In this document: piece after piece, positions 16,239 through 26,267 of the stretch
How the letters are laid out: every line of letters begins with the position of its first letter
Position numbering within the stretch: position 1 is the first letter of the stretch
Source of the DNA: Microbacterium yannicii PS01
GTDB lineage: Bacteria; Actinomycetota; Actinomycetes; Actinomycetales; Microbacteriaceae
Assembly: GCF_000304335.1 (NCBI RefSeq)
Contig: NZ_CAJF01000014.1
Coordinates: 31,153 to 95,152, forward strand
DNA: 64,000 nucleotides
Direction of reading: 5' to 3'
Made by a program: the position numbers and the translations under genes
The notes under the pieces: generated by a model
What the model was told of the DNA's origin: nothing
Seen by the model: the letters and a program-made list of their open reading frames with translations, nothing else
Database searches by the model: none

Positions 16239-16697
16239 ATGGACATCGCTGCCTTCTTGAGCAACTACGGCCTCATCATCCTTCTGGTCGTGCTCCTCGT
16301 CTTCATGTTCTGGAGCTCGCGCCGCCGGATGCAGAAGCAGAAGCTCGAGCAGGAGGCGAAGGCCCGTCAGACCGTGCCCGGGGCCGAGGTGCTGCTGCAG
16401 GGCGGTCTGTACGGCACGATCGTGGCCTACGACCCCGACAACCTGGACCAGCCGGCCATCGTCGAGCTCGCGCCCGGTGTCGAGATCAAGGTCCACAGCC
16501 AGGCCATCCTCCGCATCGTCGAGCCGACCACCGGCACTGTCACCGAGGACGAGTTCCTCGCCGCCGAGGAGAGCCACGCCGAGTACGCCGAGGGTGTCGC
16601 CAACGGCGACATCACGTCGATCAGCGACGATCACCACGCGACCCGTAAGGACGAGATCGACCCGGACGCCGAGCCCGGCTCGAAGTCTCGCGACTGA
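16239..16697 (+). CDS. yajC: Preprotein translocase subunit YajC
   Basis: A 152-residue single-pass membrane protein of the SecDF-YajC holotranslocon. Residues about 8-26 form the transmembrane helix (LIILLVVLLVFMFW), followed by the basic SSRRRMQKQKLEQE and the conserved VPGAEVLLQGGLYGTIV. The C-terminal 50 residues are acidic and variable. Family length is usually 85-120, so the tail is on the long side, as often in actinobacteria. It is followed by secD after 45 bases. Confidence 0.93.
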   Translation: MDIAAFLSNYGLIILLVVLLVFMFWSSRRRMQKQKLEQEAKARQTVPGAEVLLQGGLYGTIVAYDPDNLDQPAIVELAPGVEIKVHSQAILRIVEPTTGTVTEDEFLAAEESHAEYAEGVANGDITSISDDHHATRKDEIDPDAEPGSKSRD

Positions 16698-16742
16698 TCG
16701 TCTGACCGACCGCCCGCGAGGGCATCTCCAGAAAGCGAAGAC

Positions 16743-18494
16743 GTGGCGACATCCACTCCCGTCCGGCATGCGTGGCGCGCGCTCATCGGCCTTCTCGCCA
16801 TCACCGCCGTGCTGTTCGGCATCAACGCCCTCGGCGTCTACGTGTTCAAGGGCAGCACCTGGGTGCCCGAGCTGGCGCTCGACCTGCAGGGCGGCACGCA
16901 GATCGTGCTCGAGGCGCAGACCGAGGACGGCGCCGAGCCCGGTGCCGAGCAGATGCAGCAGGCCGTCACGATCATCCGCCAGCGAGTGGACGCCTCGGGC
17001 GTCGGCGAAGCGGACGTGACGACGCAGGGCGGCAATCAGATCGTCGTGCAGATCCCCGGCCAGGCGGACGAGGAGACGCGCAACCGCATCGAGGCCTCCG
17101 CGCAGCTGCAGTTGCGCGCGGTGCTCCTCGCGGGCGAGCCCGCCAACACCTTCGTCGGCGAGGACGGCACGGCCACGCCGTATCCGACGCCGGATCCGGC
17201 TCTGAACGCCACGCCGACCGCCGAGCCGACGGATGCCAGCGACCCGGCCTGGATCACCGACCGGCTGTACGCCGAGTTCCTCGCGTACGACTGCGAGGAC
17301 CCGAGCAACGACCCGGCGAACGCGCCGGCCGATCAGCCGCTCGTCACGTGCGAGGCCGACAGCTCCATCAAGTACATCCTCGGGCCGGTCGAGCTGGACG
17401 GGTCGTCCATCGACGACGCGACCTTCGGTCTGCAGACCACCAACAACCAGTGGTCGGTGAACCTCGCCTTCGACTCGGAGGGGACTCAGACCTTCGGCGA
17501 GATCAGCCAGCGCCTCTACGGCGCCGACCCGCCCCTGAACCAGTTCGCCTTCGTGCTCGACGGCTACGTGCTGTCGGCTCCGTCGATGAACGGCGTGATC
17601 CTCGACGGCAAGCCCAGCATCACCGGAAGCTTCACGCAGGAGTCGGCGAAGGTCCTCGCGGATCAGCTCAAGTACGGCGCGCTGCCGCTGAGCTTCACCG
17701 TGGAGAGCTCCAACTCGATCTCCGCCACGCTCGGCTCGCAGCAGCTCCAGATCGGTCTCATCGCCGGCCTGATCGGACTCGCGCTCGTCGCCCTCTATTC
17801 GCTCATCGTCTACCGCGCTCTCGGGTTCGTGATCATCGCATCGCTCGTGGTGATGGCCGTGCTGACGTACGTGACGCTCTGCATCCTGGCGTGGCGCATG
17901 GGATTCCGCCTGTCGCTGGCCGGTGTCGCCGGTCTGATCGTCACGATCGGCTTCACGGCGGACTCGTTCATCGTGTACTTCGAGCGCATCCGCGACGAGC
18001 TCCGCGACGGCAAGTCGATCACGAGCGCCGTCGAGGACGGCTGGGGCCGCGCCAAGCGCACGATCTACATCTCCAAGTCGATCAACATCCTGGCCGCCGT
18101 CGTGCTGTACATCCTCGCCGACTCGACGGTGAAGGGCTTCGCCTTCACCCTGGGTCTGACGACCGCGATCGACGTGCTGATCTTCATCCTCTTCACGCAC
18201 CCGGTGATGCAGCTTCTCGCCCGCACACGCTTCTTCGGGTCGGGGCATCCGCTCTCGGGGCTGGATCCGACGGCGCTCGGTGCGGTGTATCGCGGTCGCG
18301 CGCAATTCCGCGCCCCCGTTCCGGCCGCCGCCACGACGGCCGCCGGTCGCCGCGCCGTGAAGTCGCGCGGCGAGGCCGCACGACGCCAGACGATCGCCGA
18401 GCGCAAGCAGGCCGAGCTCGCGGCGGCTGCGGGCGACGGATCCAAGTCCGCCGCGGCGAAACCGGGCACGACCGCCAAGAAGGGTGACGACTGA
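16743..18494 (+). CDS. secD: Protein translocase subunit SecD
   Basis: A 583-residue RND-type membrane protein that uses the proton motive force to help pull proteins across the membrane. Helix 1 is at about residues 14-36. The conserved WVPELALDLQGGTQIVLEA is followed by the periplasmic P1 domain with an actinobacterial Pro/Thr/Ala-rich insertion (about 140-170). Five further helices span about 335-490 with GFTADSFIVYFERIRDE near 420. The C-terminus is a basic Ala-rich tail. GTG at 16743 begins VATSTPVRHAWR. The stop overlaps the secF start by one base in an ATGA-type junction. Confidence 0.96.
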   Translation: MATSTPVRHAWRALIGLLAITAVLFGINALGVYVFKGSTWVPELALDLQGGTQIVLEAQTEDGAEPGAEQMQQAVTIIRQRVDASGVGEADVTTQGGNQIVVQIPGQADEETRNRIEASAQLQLRAVLLAGEPANTFVGEDGTATPYPTPDPALNATPTAEPTDASDPAWITDRLYAEFLAYDCEDPSNDPANAPADQPLVTCEADSSIKYILGPVELDGSSIDDATFGLQTTNNQWSVNLAFDSEGTQTFGEISQRLYGADPPLNQFAFVLDGYVLSAPSMNGVILDGKPSITGSFTQESAKVLADQLKYGALPLSFTVESSNSISATLGSQQLQIGLIAGLIGLALVALYSLIVYRALGFVIIASLVVMAVLTYVTLCILAWRMGFRLSLAGVAGLIVTIGFTADSFIVYFERIRDELRDGKSITSAVEDGWGRAKRTIYISKSINILAAVVLYILADSTVKGFAFTLGLTTAIDVLIFILFTHPVMQLLARTRFFGSGHPLSGLDPTALGAVYRGRAQFRAPVPAAATTAAGRRAVKSRGEAARRQTIAERKQAELAAAAGDGSKSAAAKPGTTAKKGDD

Positions 18495-19483
18495 TGCGCT
18501 CCATGGGTCAGCTCGGCAACGACCTCTACACCGGCAAGACGTCGTTCCCCTTCGTCGGACGCCGCAAGCTGTGGTTCCTCATCGCCGCCGTCCTCGTGAT
18601 CGGCTCGGCACTGGTGCCCCTCATCCGTCCCATCCAGTTCTCGATCGAGTTCACCGGCGGGTCGCAGTTCACGGTGAACGGCGTGGCGGAGACCGATCAG
18701 CTCATCGCGACCGAAGCCGTGCAGTCGGTCGTCCCCGACGCGACGACGAAGGTCGTCACGATCGGCGACGACGCCGTGCGCGTGCAGACCGATCAGGTGA
18801 CGGATGCCGAGAGCCGCGAGGTCTCGGCGGCCCTGGCCGAGGCGTACGACGTGCCGGCCAGCGAGGTGAGCTACTCGTTCATCGGCCCCAGCTGGGGATC
18901 CGACGTCACGCGCACCTCGCTGTGGGGCCTGGCGATCTTCCTCGCCCTCACCTTCCTGATCCTGGCGCTGTACTTCCGGACGTGGAAGATGTCGGTGTCG
19001 GCGATCATCGGTCTGGTCGACGTGCTCGTGATCACGATCGGCGTGTACGCGCTGTTCGGGTTCGAGATCTCCCCGGCCGCGGTGATCGGCTTCCTGACGA
19101 TCCTCTCGTACGCCCTGTACGACACCACGGTCGTCTTCGACAAGATCAGGGAGAACACGAGCGAGGACGGCGAGGTCTCCGGCCGCACGTTCGGCGAGTC
19201 GGTCAACCTCGCGGTGAACCAGACGCTCGTGCGGTCGATCAACACGACGGTGGTCGCCATCCTGCCCACCGGCGCGATCCTGTTCATCGGTCTGCTGTGG
19301 GTCGGCGCTCAGACGCTGACCGACCTGTCGCTGTCGATCTTCGTCGGCACGATCGTCGCGGCGTACTCGACGATCTTCGTCGCGGCCCCGCTGTACTCCC
19401 TGCTTCGCGAGAACGAGTCCGGCATCAAGACGCGCGACCAGCGCGTCGTCGAGGCGCGCGAGCTCGCCGGCACGCCCGCATAG
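18494..19483 (+). CDS. secF: Protein translocase subunit SecF
   Basis: A 329-residue partner of SecD. Helix 1 at about residues 29-50, then IQFSIEFTGGSQFTV, the family signature, and five C-terminal helices (about 140-315) with LSYALYDTTVVFDKIRENT (the conserved SecF cytoplasmic/TM motif) and NQTLVRSINTTVVAILP. Starts in overlap with the secD stop. A strong hairpin terminator follows 9 bases after its stop, closing the yajC-secD-secF operon. Confidence 0.96.
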   Translation: MRSMGQLGNDLYTGKTSFPFVGRRKLWFLIAAVLVIGSALVPLIRPIQFSIEFTGGSQFTVNGVAETDQLIATEAVQSVVPDATTKVVTIGDDAVRVQTDQVTDAESREVSAALAEAYDVPASEVSYSFIGPSWGSDVTRTSLWGLAIFLALTFLILALYFRTWKMSVSAIIGLVDVLVITIGVYALFGFEISPAAVIGFLTILSYALYDTTVVFDKIRENTSEDGEVSGRTFGESVNLAVNQTLVRSINTTVVAILPTGAILFIGLLWVGAQTLTDLSLSIFVGTIVAAYSTIFVAAPLYSLLRENESGIKTRDQRVVEARELAGTPA

Positions 19484-19492
19484 CCGTCTTCT

Positions 19493-19527
19493 GCGCGGCA
19501 GGCCCCCGGTCAAGGGGCCTGCCGCGC
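19493..19527 (+). terminator. Hairpin terminator after secF
   Basis: Perfect 14-bp GC-rich arms (19493-19506 with 19514-19527), seven-base loop; no T tail. It separates the export operon from the stringent-response gene. Confidence 0.82.
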
Positions 19528-19567
19528 GGGCGTAGGATTGGTGGGTCCAGGGGAGGGAGGCGATCGG

Positions 19568-21817
19568 ATGGCAGAGACCGTTCCCCCCGCCCAGACCTCG
19601 TCGCTGCGCCGCCTCGTTCCGCGCATCTTCTCCCGCTCGGCCCGACGCGATGACGTCGAGCAGCTCCTGCGAACGGTCCGCACCCATCATCCCAAGGGCG
19701 ACCTCTCGATCATCGAGCGGGCGTACTCGGTGGCGGAGGGCGCACACAGCGGTCAGGCGCGGCAGAGTGGCGAGCCGTACATCACGCACCCGCTCGCGGT
19801 CGCGCAGATCCTCGCCGATCTGGGGCTCGGACCCCGCGCGATCGCTGCCGCGCTGCTGCACGACACCGTCGAGGACACGCAGTACTCGCTCGAGACCCTG
19901 ACGGCCGAGTTCGGCGACGAGGTCGCGATGCTCGTCGACGGCGTCACCAAGCTCGACAAGGTCAAGTACGGCGAGAGCGCGCAGGCCGAGACGGTCCGGA
20001 AGATGATCGTCGCGATGTCCCGCGACATCCGCGTGCTGCTCATCAAGCTCGCCGATCGTCTCCACAACGCCCGCACGTGGGGCTTCGTCCCGCCGGAGAA
20101 GGCGCGCAAGAAGGCGACCGAGACGCTCGAGATCTACGCCCCGCTGGCGCATCGACTCGGTATCCAGGCGATCAAGTCGGAGCTGGAGGACCTGTCCTTC
20201 GCGGTGCTGCACCCCAAGCTCTACGCCGAGATCGACAGTCTCGTCAAACAGCGCACGCCGCAGCGCGAGCAGTACGTGCACAACGTGATCGAGGCCGTCG
20301 ACGCCGATCTTCGTGAGCTGCGCATCCGCGGACGCGTGATGGGCCGCCCGAAGCAGCTGTACTCCGTCTACCAGAAGATGGTCGTGCGCGGCCGCGAGTT
20401 CGATGACATCTACGACCTCATCGGCATCCGCATCATGGTCGGAAGCGTCCGCGACTGCTACGCCGTCCTCGGCGCGATCCACGCGCGGTGGACGCCGCTG
20501 CCCGGCCGATTCAAGGACTACATCGCGACGCCGAAGTTCAATCTGTACCAGTCCCTGCACACGACCGTCATCGGTCCGGGGGGCCGCACGGTCGAGATCC
20601 AGATCCGCACCAACGAGATGCACCAGCAGGCCGAGTACGGCGTGGCGGCGCACTGGAAGTACAAGGAGCGGATGAACGGCGGCAAGACGGACGCGAAGTC
20701 CGTCGACACCGACATGGCATGGCTCGCGCACATCTCGGACTGGCAGGCCGAGACGGCCGACCCGGGGGAGTTCCTCGACTCGCTGCGCTTCGAGATCGGC
20801 GCCAAAGAGGTCTACGTCTTCACGCCCAAGGGCCGCGTCATCGGTCTTCCCGCCAGCGCCACGCCGGTCGACTTCGCCTATGCCGTGCACACCGAGGTGG
20901 GGCACCGCACCATGGGGGCGAAGGTCAACGGCCGGCTCGTGCCGCTGGAGTCCGAGCTCAAGAGCGGCGACGTCGTCGAGGTCTTCACATCGAAGAACCC
21001 CGATGCCGGCCCGAGCCAGGACTGGCTCGGATTCGTCAAGAGCACCAGGGCGCGCAACAAGATCCGCGGCTGGTTCACCAAGGAGCGACGCGAAGAGGCG
21101 GTAGAGCAGGGCAAGGAGGCGATCGCCCGGGCGATGCGCCGCCAGAACCTGCCGCTGCAGCGCTTGATGAGCCAGGACTCGTTCTCAGAGGTCGCCCACC
21201 AGCTCCGCTACGAGGACGTCTCGGCGCTCTACGCCGCCGTCGGCGAGGGGCACGTGTCGACGCAGTCCGTCATCGAGAAGGTCACCGCACTCGTGGCGGC
21301 GAACGACACGGCGACCGGTCCGATCGATCTTCCCGCCGTCGGTCGTGCGCGGGCCTCCCGCTCCGGCGACTCGGGCGTGCTGGTGCGCGGTGCACCCGAC
21401 ATCCTCGTAAAGCTCGCGAAATGCTGCACGCCGGTGCCCGGAGATGAGATCGTGGGGTTCGTCACGCGCGGCAGCGGTGTCTCGGTCCACCGCGGCGACT
21501 GCACCAACGTGAAGTCGCTCATGCAGGACTCCGAGCGCCTGATCGACGTCGAGTGGGCCCCGACGACGAAGAGCATCTTCCTCGTGCAGATCCAGGTCGA
21601 GGCGCTCGACCGCTCAGGCCTGCTGAGCGACGTGACCCGCGTGCTCAGCGAGCACCACGTCAACATCCTCTCGGCCTCGGTGTCCACGACGAACGACCGG
21701 CTGGCACTGAGCCGCTTCGTCTTCGAGATGGGCGACATCGTCCACCTGGATCGCGTCCTCAACGCGGTCCGGCGCATCGACGCCGTCTACGACGTGTACC
21801 GGGTCACCTCGTCCTGA
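19568..21817 (+). CDS. rel: Bifunctional (p)ppGpp synthetase/hydrolase (RSH)
   Basis: A 749-residue Rel/SpoT-type enzyme making and degrading (p)ppGpp in the stringent response. HD hydrolase domain about 60-220 ([20 protein letters not shown]); synthetase domain about 265-375 ([30 protein letters not shown]); TGS about 420-480 ([15 protein letters not shown]); zinc-finger/CC region with [12 protein letters not shown] near 620; C-terminal ACT domain about 670-745. Intact HD and synthetase residues indicate both activities. ATG at 19568 is chosen: GGGAGGG is upstream. TAGGAT at 19533 is a -10 candidate. The 3' end overlaps the convergent gene by 31 bases. Confidence 0.96.
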   Translation: MAETVPPAQTSSLRRLVPRIFSRSARRDDVEQLLRTVRTHHPKGDLSIIERAYSVAEGAHSGQARQSGEPYITHPLAVAQILADLGLGPRAIAAALLHDTVEDTQYSLETLTAEFGDEVAMLVDGVTKLDKVKYGESAQAETVRKMIVAMSRDIRVLLIKLADRLHNARTWGFVPPEKARKKATETLEIYAPLAHRLGIQAIKSELEDLSFAVLHPKLYAEIDSLVKQRTPQREQYVHNVIEAVDADLRELRIRGRVMGRPKQLYSVYQKMVVRGREFDDIYDLIGIRIMVGSVRDCYAVLGAIHARWTPLPGRFKDYIATPKFNLYQSLHTTVIGPGGRTVEIQIRTNEMHQQAEYGVAAHWKYKERMNGGKTDAKSVDTDMAWLAHISDWQAETADPGEFLDSLRFEIGAKEVYVFTPKGRVIGLPASATPVDFAYAVHTEVGHRTMGAKVNGRLVPLESELKSGDVVEVFTSKNPDAGPSQDWLGFVKSTRARNKIRGWFTKERREEAVEQGKEAIARAMRRQNLPLQRLMSQDSFSEVAHQLRYEDVSALYAAVGEGHVSTQSVIEKVTALVAANDTATGPIDLPAVGRARASRSGDSGVLVRGAPDILVKLAKCCTPVPGDEIVGFVTRGSGVSVHRGDCTNVKSLMQDSERLIDVEWAPTTKSIFLVQIQVEALDRSGLLSDVTRVLSEHHVNILSASVSTTNDRLALSRFVFEMGDIVHLDRVLNAVRRIDAVYDVYRVTSS

Positions 21818-22356
21818 GCTGACGAGAGCACGGCGCCGCGGAGGAATGCGAGCGCACGGCGCTTGTGCGGAAGCGCCCCGGCGTCCAGCGCCGCGATCGC
21901 CTGAGGCACGGCGTCCGGGTGCGTCGCCGCCAGCAGGAGCGCTGCGCGGGCGTGCGGGACGTCGTCGACCCGGGCGAGGTCGACCATGGTGCGGACGGGA
22001 GAGGTGACACGCACACCGCCCAGAATGTGCAGATCGCCCGGGGCGATCGCAAGGTCGCGGTAGACGAGCTGGCGGTCCGGAACGACATGCAGGCGCCGGG
22101 CGACCGCGCGCTGCACGGTGTGCCGGCTCGGCGGCGTCGGCAGCGCGCCGTGGATCCATGCGGCCGTCAGGTGGGTGGCCGCGAGCGTGTCGCCCAGCGT
22201 GCGCAGCAGGGATCCCGCGCGCAGCGCCGCCGTCTCGACCGCGTCCGCGGGGATGTACGCCTCGCCGAGCTCCACGAGGTCGCCGTCGAGGCATGCGGCC
22301 GACAGCTCGGCACGCGAGAGCCGGTCGTCGGCGAAATACAGGAACGGAGACGCCAT
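21787..22356 (-). CDS. AbiEi-antitoxin-like / uncharacterised protein
   Basis: A 189-residue soluble protein. The first 60 residues ([25 protein letters not shown]) resemble the N-terminal winged-helix and following region of AbiEi-type antitoxin/DUF4095-like proteins that are common in Microbacteriaceae, and [13 protein letters not shown] fits the conserved second block (TAA-LHG). The C-terminal DUF559-like nuclease part often attached to such N-termini is not evident, and no AbiEii nucleotidyltransferase partner is nearby. ATG at 22356 is set by GGGGG and domain start. It ends inside the rel coding region on the other strand. Family call is tentative. Confidence 0.55.
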   Translation of the reverse strand: MASPFLYFADDRLSRAELSAACLDGDLVELGEAYIPADAVETAALRAGSLLRTLGDTLAATHLTAAWIHGALPTPPSRHTVQRAVARRLHVVPDRQLVYRDLAIAPGDLHILGGVRVTSPVRTMVDLARVDDVPHARAALLLAATHPDAVPQAIAALDAGALPHKRRALAFLRGAVLSSAQDEVTRYTS

Positions 22357-22457
22357 GGGGGAAGTGTGCCCGACGCCGGACGCCGACGGATGCCGGGACG
22401 CCCGGTCTGTGGAGAACCCCCACTGCACACGCCCAGGTGTGCCGCTGCGTGCGCCCC

Positions 22458-24140
22458 TCAGCCGCCGAGGGCCTTGAGCCACGACCGGCGCGCCTCGAGC
22501 GCGTCGGTCGCATCCCGGATCGCCTTCGCGTTGCCCGTCTTCTTGGCAGCTTCGAGTTCGTCCTCGAGCTTCTCGATCGCGTCCTGGAGCTGGCGCGTCA
22601 TGTCGTTCGCGCGCGCCTTCGTCTCGGGGTCGTTGCGCTTCCAGTCGGCGTCCTCGCGGGTGCGCAGAGCCTGCTCGATCTTGCGCAGCTCGTCGTCGAG
22701 CGACCGCTCCGCGTCACGCGGGAAGATGCGGCCGATCTCGTCCCAGCGCCGCTGGATTCCGGTGAGGACGCTCCGCGCCTTCGAGACCTCGCGCTCATCG
22801 GCGACGGCTTTCGCCTCTTCGAGCAGCGCTCGCTTGGCGTCGATCTTCTCGCGAGAGGCCTCGGCATCCGCCGTCTCACGTTCGATCCGCGCGCCGTACA
22901 GCGCGTCGCCGGCGGCCTTGAATCGCGCCCACAGCGCGTCATCGACCTTCTTGCCGGCGCGGCCGGCCGACTTCCACTGGTCGAGAAGCTCGCGATAGGC
23001 GGGGATGCCGTCCTCGCCCTTGGGCGCGAGCGCCTCAGCCTTCTCGACGAGCTGGGTCTTACGGTCGCGGACGCCCTTGTGCGCCTCGTCGAGCTCTGCG
23101 TAGAACGCCCGGCGGTGCTTGTCGACGGTCGCCCGCGCGTCGCGGAATCGCTTCCAGAGCTGCTGGGCGGTCGACTTCGGAAGGCGCGGGCCGTTCTGCT
23201 GCTGCGCCTGCCACTGGTCGAAGAGCGTGTTCAGCTCGACCGTCGCCTGCTTCCACTGCACGCTGCGCGGATCACGCGCCGCCAGTGCCTCAGCCTTCTC
23301 GACCAGCTCGGTGCGCGCGCGCACCGCCTCGTCGACGGCTTCCCGAGCGGCAGCGGCCTCGCTCGCGGAGGCCTCGTTGAGTGTCTCGCTGAGGGCGGCG
23401 ATGCGTGCGACCAGACCCGCGAGGTCGCCGACGGCGGCGGCACCTTCGAGCTTGCCGCTGATCGTGCGGGCGGTGGCACGCAGGTCTGCCGCGGAGGCGC
23501 CGCCACGGCGGTGACGGACCTCGAGAAGGGTGACCTCGCTGGCGAGGTCCGCGTACTTGCGCTCGAAGTAGGCGAGAGCCTCCTCCTTGGAGCCGTCCGG
23601 GAACTGTCCGACCACGCGCCACCCGTCCGCCTCGCGGACGGACACGGTGCCGTCGTCCTCGACGCGTCCCCAGGGCTCTCCGGCCGGCGCGGCGGCGACG
23701 GCGGACCCCGGTCGCGGTCGCGGCGTCGGGCGCGGGATCGGCGATGGGGCCGGCGCGGGCGTCGCAGCGGAGGTCTCGTCGGCGCTCGCCTCCGTCGAAT
23801 CGGCGCCCTCCGCAGCGGCGTCCGCGGCCACGTCGGCGGAGGCGGCAGCTTCGTCTGTGGAGGCGGCAGCTTCGTCGGTGGAGGCGGCAGCTTCGTCGGC
23901 GGAGGCGGCAGCTTCGTCGGCGGGAGGAGCGGCCCCCTCAGCGGAAGCCTCCGGTCCTTCGACAGGAGCTGCCGGCTCGGCGGGCGCCGCCTCTTCGGCG
24001 GGAGCCGGCTCTGCGTCAGGCGCGACCTCGGGCACGGGCGCGTCGGTCACGTCGGCGTCGGCGCTGATCGCCTCGGACTCGTCGGCCACGGCGCTCTCGG
24101 GAGCGGCGTTCTCGGGGTAGGACTCTGCTGCGGCAGTCAC
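22458..24140 (-). CDS. DUF349 domain protein
   Basis: A 560-residue cytosolic protein. Residues 1-170 are low-complexity Ala/Glu/Pro/Ser, including an A-D-E-A-A-A-S repeat. The remainder is a string of predicted helical coiled-coil DUF349 repeats (for example W-RVVGQFPDGSKEEALAYFERKY, then LRQLRDQWKSAGRAGKK-like and ARWDEIGRIFPRD patterns). DUF349 proteins are common next to rel in actinobacteria; function is unknown. The GTG at 24140 is preferred because GAGGTG lies six bases upstream; a GTG nine bases earlier is also in frame. The call is firm at the domain level only. Confidence 0.8.
   Translation of the reverse strand: MTAAAESYPENAAPESAVADESEAISADADVTDAPVPEVAPDAEPAPAEEAAPAEPAAPVEGPEASAEGAAPPADEAAASADEAAASTDEAAASTDEAAASADVAADAAAEGADSTEASADETSAATPAPAPSPIPRPTPRPRPGSAVAAAPAGEPWGRVEDDGTVSVREADGWRVVGQFPDGSKEEALAYFERKYADLASEVTLLEVRHRRGGASAADLRATARTISGKLEGAAAVGDLAGLVARIAALSETLNEASASEAAAAREAVDEAVRARTELVEKAEALAARDPRSVQWKQATVELNTLFDQWQAQQQNGPRLPKSTAQQLWKRFRDARATVDKHRRAFYAELDEAHKGVRDRKTQLVEKAEALAPKGEDGIPAYRELLDQWKSAGRAGKKVDDALWARFKAAGDALYGARIERETADAEASREKIDAKRALLEEAKAVADEREVSKARSVLTGIQRRWDEIGRIFPRDAERSLDDELRKIEQALRTREDADWKRNDPETKARANDMTRQLQDAIEKLEDELEAAKKTGNAKAIRDATDALEARRSWLKALGG
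23838..23921 (-). repeat. Four 21-bp tandem repeats inside the DUF349 gene
   Basis: Four consecutive 21-base units, nearly identical (unit begins GGAGGCGGCAGCTTCGTC on the plus strand), encoding heptads ADEAAAS/TDEAAAS on the minus strand. In-frame unit length means copy number can vary without breaking the gene. Confidence 0.9.
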
Positions 24141-24238
24141 GGAATGCACCTCATCGCGGCTCTCGCCGCCTGTGGGGGAGTAGGACGGTTCCCCAGCCTA
24201 GTACGGCCGATGCTCCCGCTCCGATGCCGTTCCGCGGG

Positions 24239-24562
24239 TCAGGGAGTGGGCACCGGGGTCGTCTCAGGAGCCGGTGAGGTGGTGGGCTCCGGTGTGCCCG
24301 ACGGCGCCGGGGTGGTGCCCGTCGGCGTGGGCGTCGAGGTGGGAGTGGGCTCGGGCATGCCGGGTCCCGCCACGAAGTACGCGGTCTGCGCGGCGACGAG
24401 GCCCAGGACGAGGATCCCACCGGCGACGCCGGCGATCAGATTGTCGCGGGTGCGACGCCGTGCCTGACCGTCGTGGAACTGCCGTCGCGCCTGATAGAGG
24501 CGCGCGCGCTCGCGCTCCGCACGTGCATCGCGATCCTTGCGATCCTTGCCACCGACCGCCAC
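24239..24562 (-). CDS. Small membrane protein with Pro/Thr-rich tail
   Basis: A 107-residue protein. The first 42 residues are strongly charged (KDRKDRDARAERERARLYQ), then one transmembrane segment (about 43-66, LIAGVAGGILVLGLVAAQTA), then an extracytoplasmic tail of Pro/Thr/Glu repeats (PTPTSTPTPTG). The pattern fits a signal-anchored protein. I do not recognise a family. GTG at 24562 follows AAGGAGG. It precedes the DUF349 gene on the same strand and is divergent from rarA. Confidence 0.65.
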   Translation of the reverse strand: MAVGGKDRKDRDARAERERARLYQARRQFHDGQARRRTRDNLIAGVAGGILVLGLVAAQTAYFVAGPGMPEPTPTSTPTPTGTTPAPSGTPEPTTSPAPETTPVPTP

Positions 24563-24666
24563 GAGGCCTCCTTCGTCCGGGTCCGAGCCCGGGCCGGGTT
24601 GATCCTATGCGGCGGGCGTCACGGCGACCAAACCTCGGCGCTCGGCCCCGCGTCGGGCCCGGGGGA

Positions 24667-24672
24667 TAGCCT
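24667..24672 (+). promoter_or_regulatory. -10 element of a leaderless rarA transcript
   Basis: TAGCCT, six bases, then the GTG at 24679. Confidence 0.55.
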
Positions 24673-24678
24673 GGAATC

Positions 24679-26084
24679 GTGACTGTCCCCGCGCCCTCTC
24701 CACGCGCCGCTGGCGCGTCGCGCGGAGCCTCCGGGACCGTGGGCCCACAGACCGCGTTGTTCCAGGGCCAGACGCCCCTCGCCGTCCGGATGCGTCCGAC
24801 TTCCCTCGACGAGGTGGCGGGCCAATCGCACCTGCTGCGCGCCGGCTCGCCGCTGGTGACGCTGGCGGATCCGGATGCCTCGGCCCGCGCCGGCACGTCG
24901 GTCATCCTGTGGGGCCCGCCGGGCACGGGCAAGACCACGCTCGCCCAGGCGATCGCCCGCTCCTCGGGCCGGAGGTTCGTGGAGCTCTCGGCAGTCACCG
25001 CCGGAGTGCCCGCGACGTGCGGGAGGTGATGCAGGAGGCGCTGACCCAGCGCGACCTGTACGGGCAGTCCACGATCCTGTTCCTCGACGAGATCCACCGA
25101 TTCACGAAGGCTCAGCAGGACGCCCTGCTTCCGGGGGTCGAGAACGGCTGGGTGGTGCTGATCGCCGCCACCACCGAGAACCCGTCGTTCTCCGTAGTGT
25201 CCCCGCTGCTCTCCCGGTCGCTTCTGCTGACCCTCAAGCCCCTCACCGACGACGACCTGCGCATGCTCGTCGATCGCGCCGTGGCCGACCCGCGCGGGCT
25301 GGCCGGCGCCGTCACCATCGGCGATGAGGCGCGCGACGCACTGGTGCGCCTGGCGTCGGGCGATGCGCGTCGAGCACTCACCGCTCTCGAGGCCGCGGCA
25401 TCCCTCGCCGTCCCGATCGAGGACGACGAAGCGGATGCCGATGCCGCACCCGAGATCACCCCCGAGCACGTGGCGCAGGCCGTCGACCGCGCGCTGCTGC
25501 GGTACGACCGTCAGGGCGACGAGCACTACGACGTCATCAGCGCGTTCATCAAGTCGATCCGCGGATCCGATGTCGACGCCGCACTGCACTATCTCGCGCG
25601 CATGATCGAAGCGGGGGAGGACCCGCGCTTCATCGCGCGCCGCCTGATCATCTCGGCGGCGGAAGACATCGGGCTGGCCGACCCGCAGGCGCTGCCGCTG
25701 GCGGTCGCGGCGGCCGACGCCGTGCAGTTCATCGGGATGCCGGAGGGCCGGATCCCGCTGGCCGAGGCGACGGCATACCTGGCGACGACCGCGAAATCGA
25801 ACGCCGCGTACCGCGCGATCGACGCCGCCATCGCCGACGTGCGAGCGGGCGGCTTCGGGCGCGTGCCGATCCACCTGCGCGACGCGCACTATGCCGGAGC
25901 GAAGCGACTCGGTCACGGCAAGGGGTATGTGTATCCGCACGACGCCGAGATCGGCATCGCCGCGCAGCAGTACCTGCCCGACGAGCTTCGGGGACGTCGC
26001 TACTACGAGCCGAAGGCGCTCGGCGCCGAGCGCGACGTGCAGGCGCGGCTCGAGAAGATCCGGCGGATTCTGGACGGGAAGTGA
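24679..26084 (+). CDS. rarA: Replication-associated recombination protein RarA (MgsA), frameshifted
   Basis: AAA+ ATPase of the RarA/MgsA/WRNIP1 family acting at stalled replication forks, about 467 residues after correction. Visible: [22 protein letters not shown], Walker [13 protein letters not shown], Walker [21 protein letters not shown], sensor [11 protein letters not shown], and the C-terminal tetramerisation part ([33 protein letters not shown]). The frame breaks at 25009-25011: the first frame ends [14 protein letters not shown], while the correct continuation [15 protein letters not shown] lies in another frame. Removing two C, or adding one base, restores it. Otherwise complete, so probably a sequence error. 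The start is a leaderless-type GTG. Confidence 0.85.
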
Positions 26085-26113
26085 CGCCCGCGGAACCGGA
26101 ACGGGGGCTCTGA

Positions 26114-26119
26114 TAGACT
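26114..26119 (+). promoter_or_regulatory. -10 hexamer of rpsD
   Basis: TAGACT, about 150 bases before the rpsD start. The resulting leader (about 26126-26267) is long for this window and could hold S4-dependent autoregulation, but I see no defined structure. Confidence 0.5.
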
Positions 26120-26267
26120 TGACGGGCTCGAAACGGAGTTTTCGGGCATCCCCTCTCTTCTTCACCACCTTCCGGCATGCCCCGGCGTGCAGTCCGGACA
26201 GGGCGAAGACAGGCGATACGTCCGCGAGCCGTGAAAGACACGGCAGCGTCATCGAAAGGAACACTTC

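Noticed and set aside
21787..22356. Complete AbiE toxin-antitoxin phage-defence locus
   Set aside because: No AbiEii-type nucleotidyltransferase gene is adjacent; neighbours are rel and DUF349.
26126..26267. S4-binding pseudoknot in the rpsD leader
   Set aside because: The leader is long enough but I could not define supporting stems.
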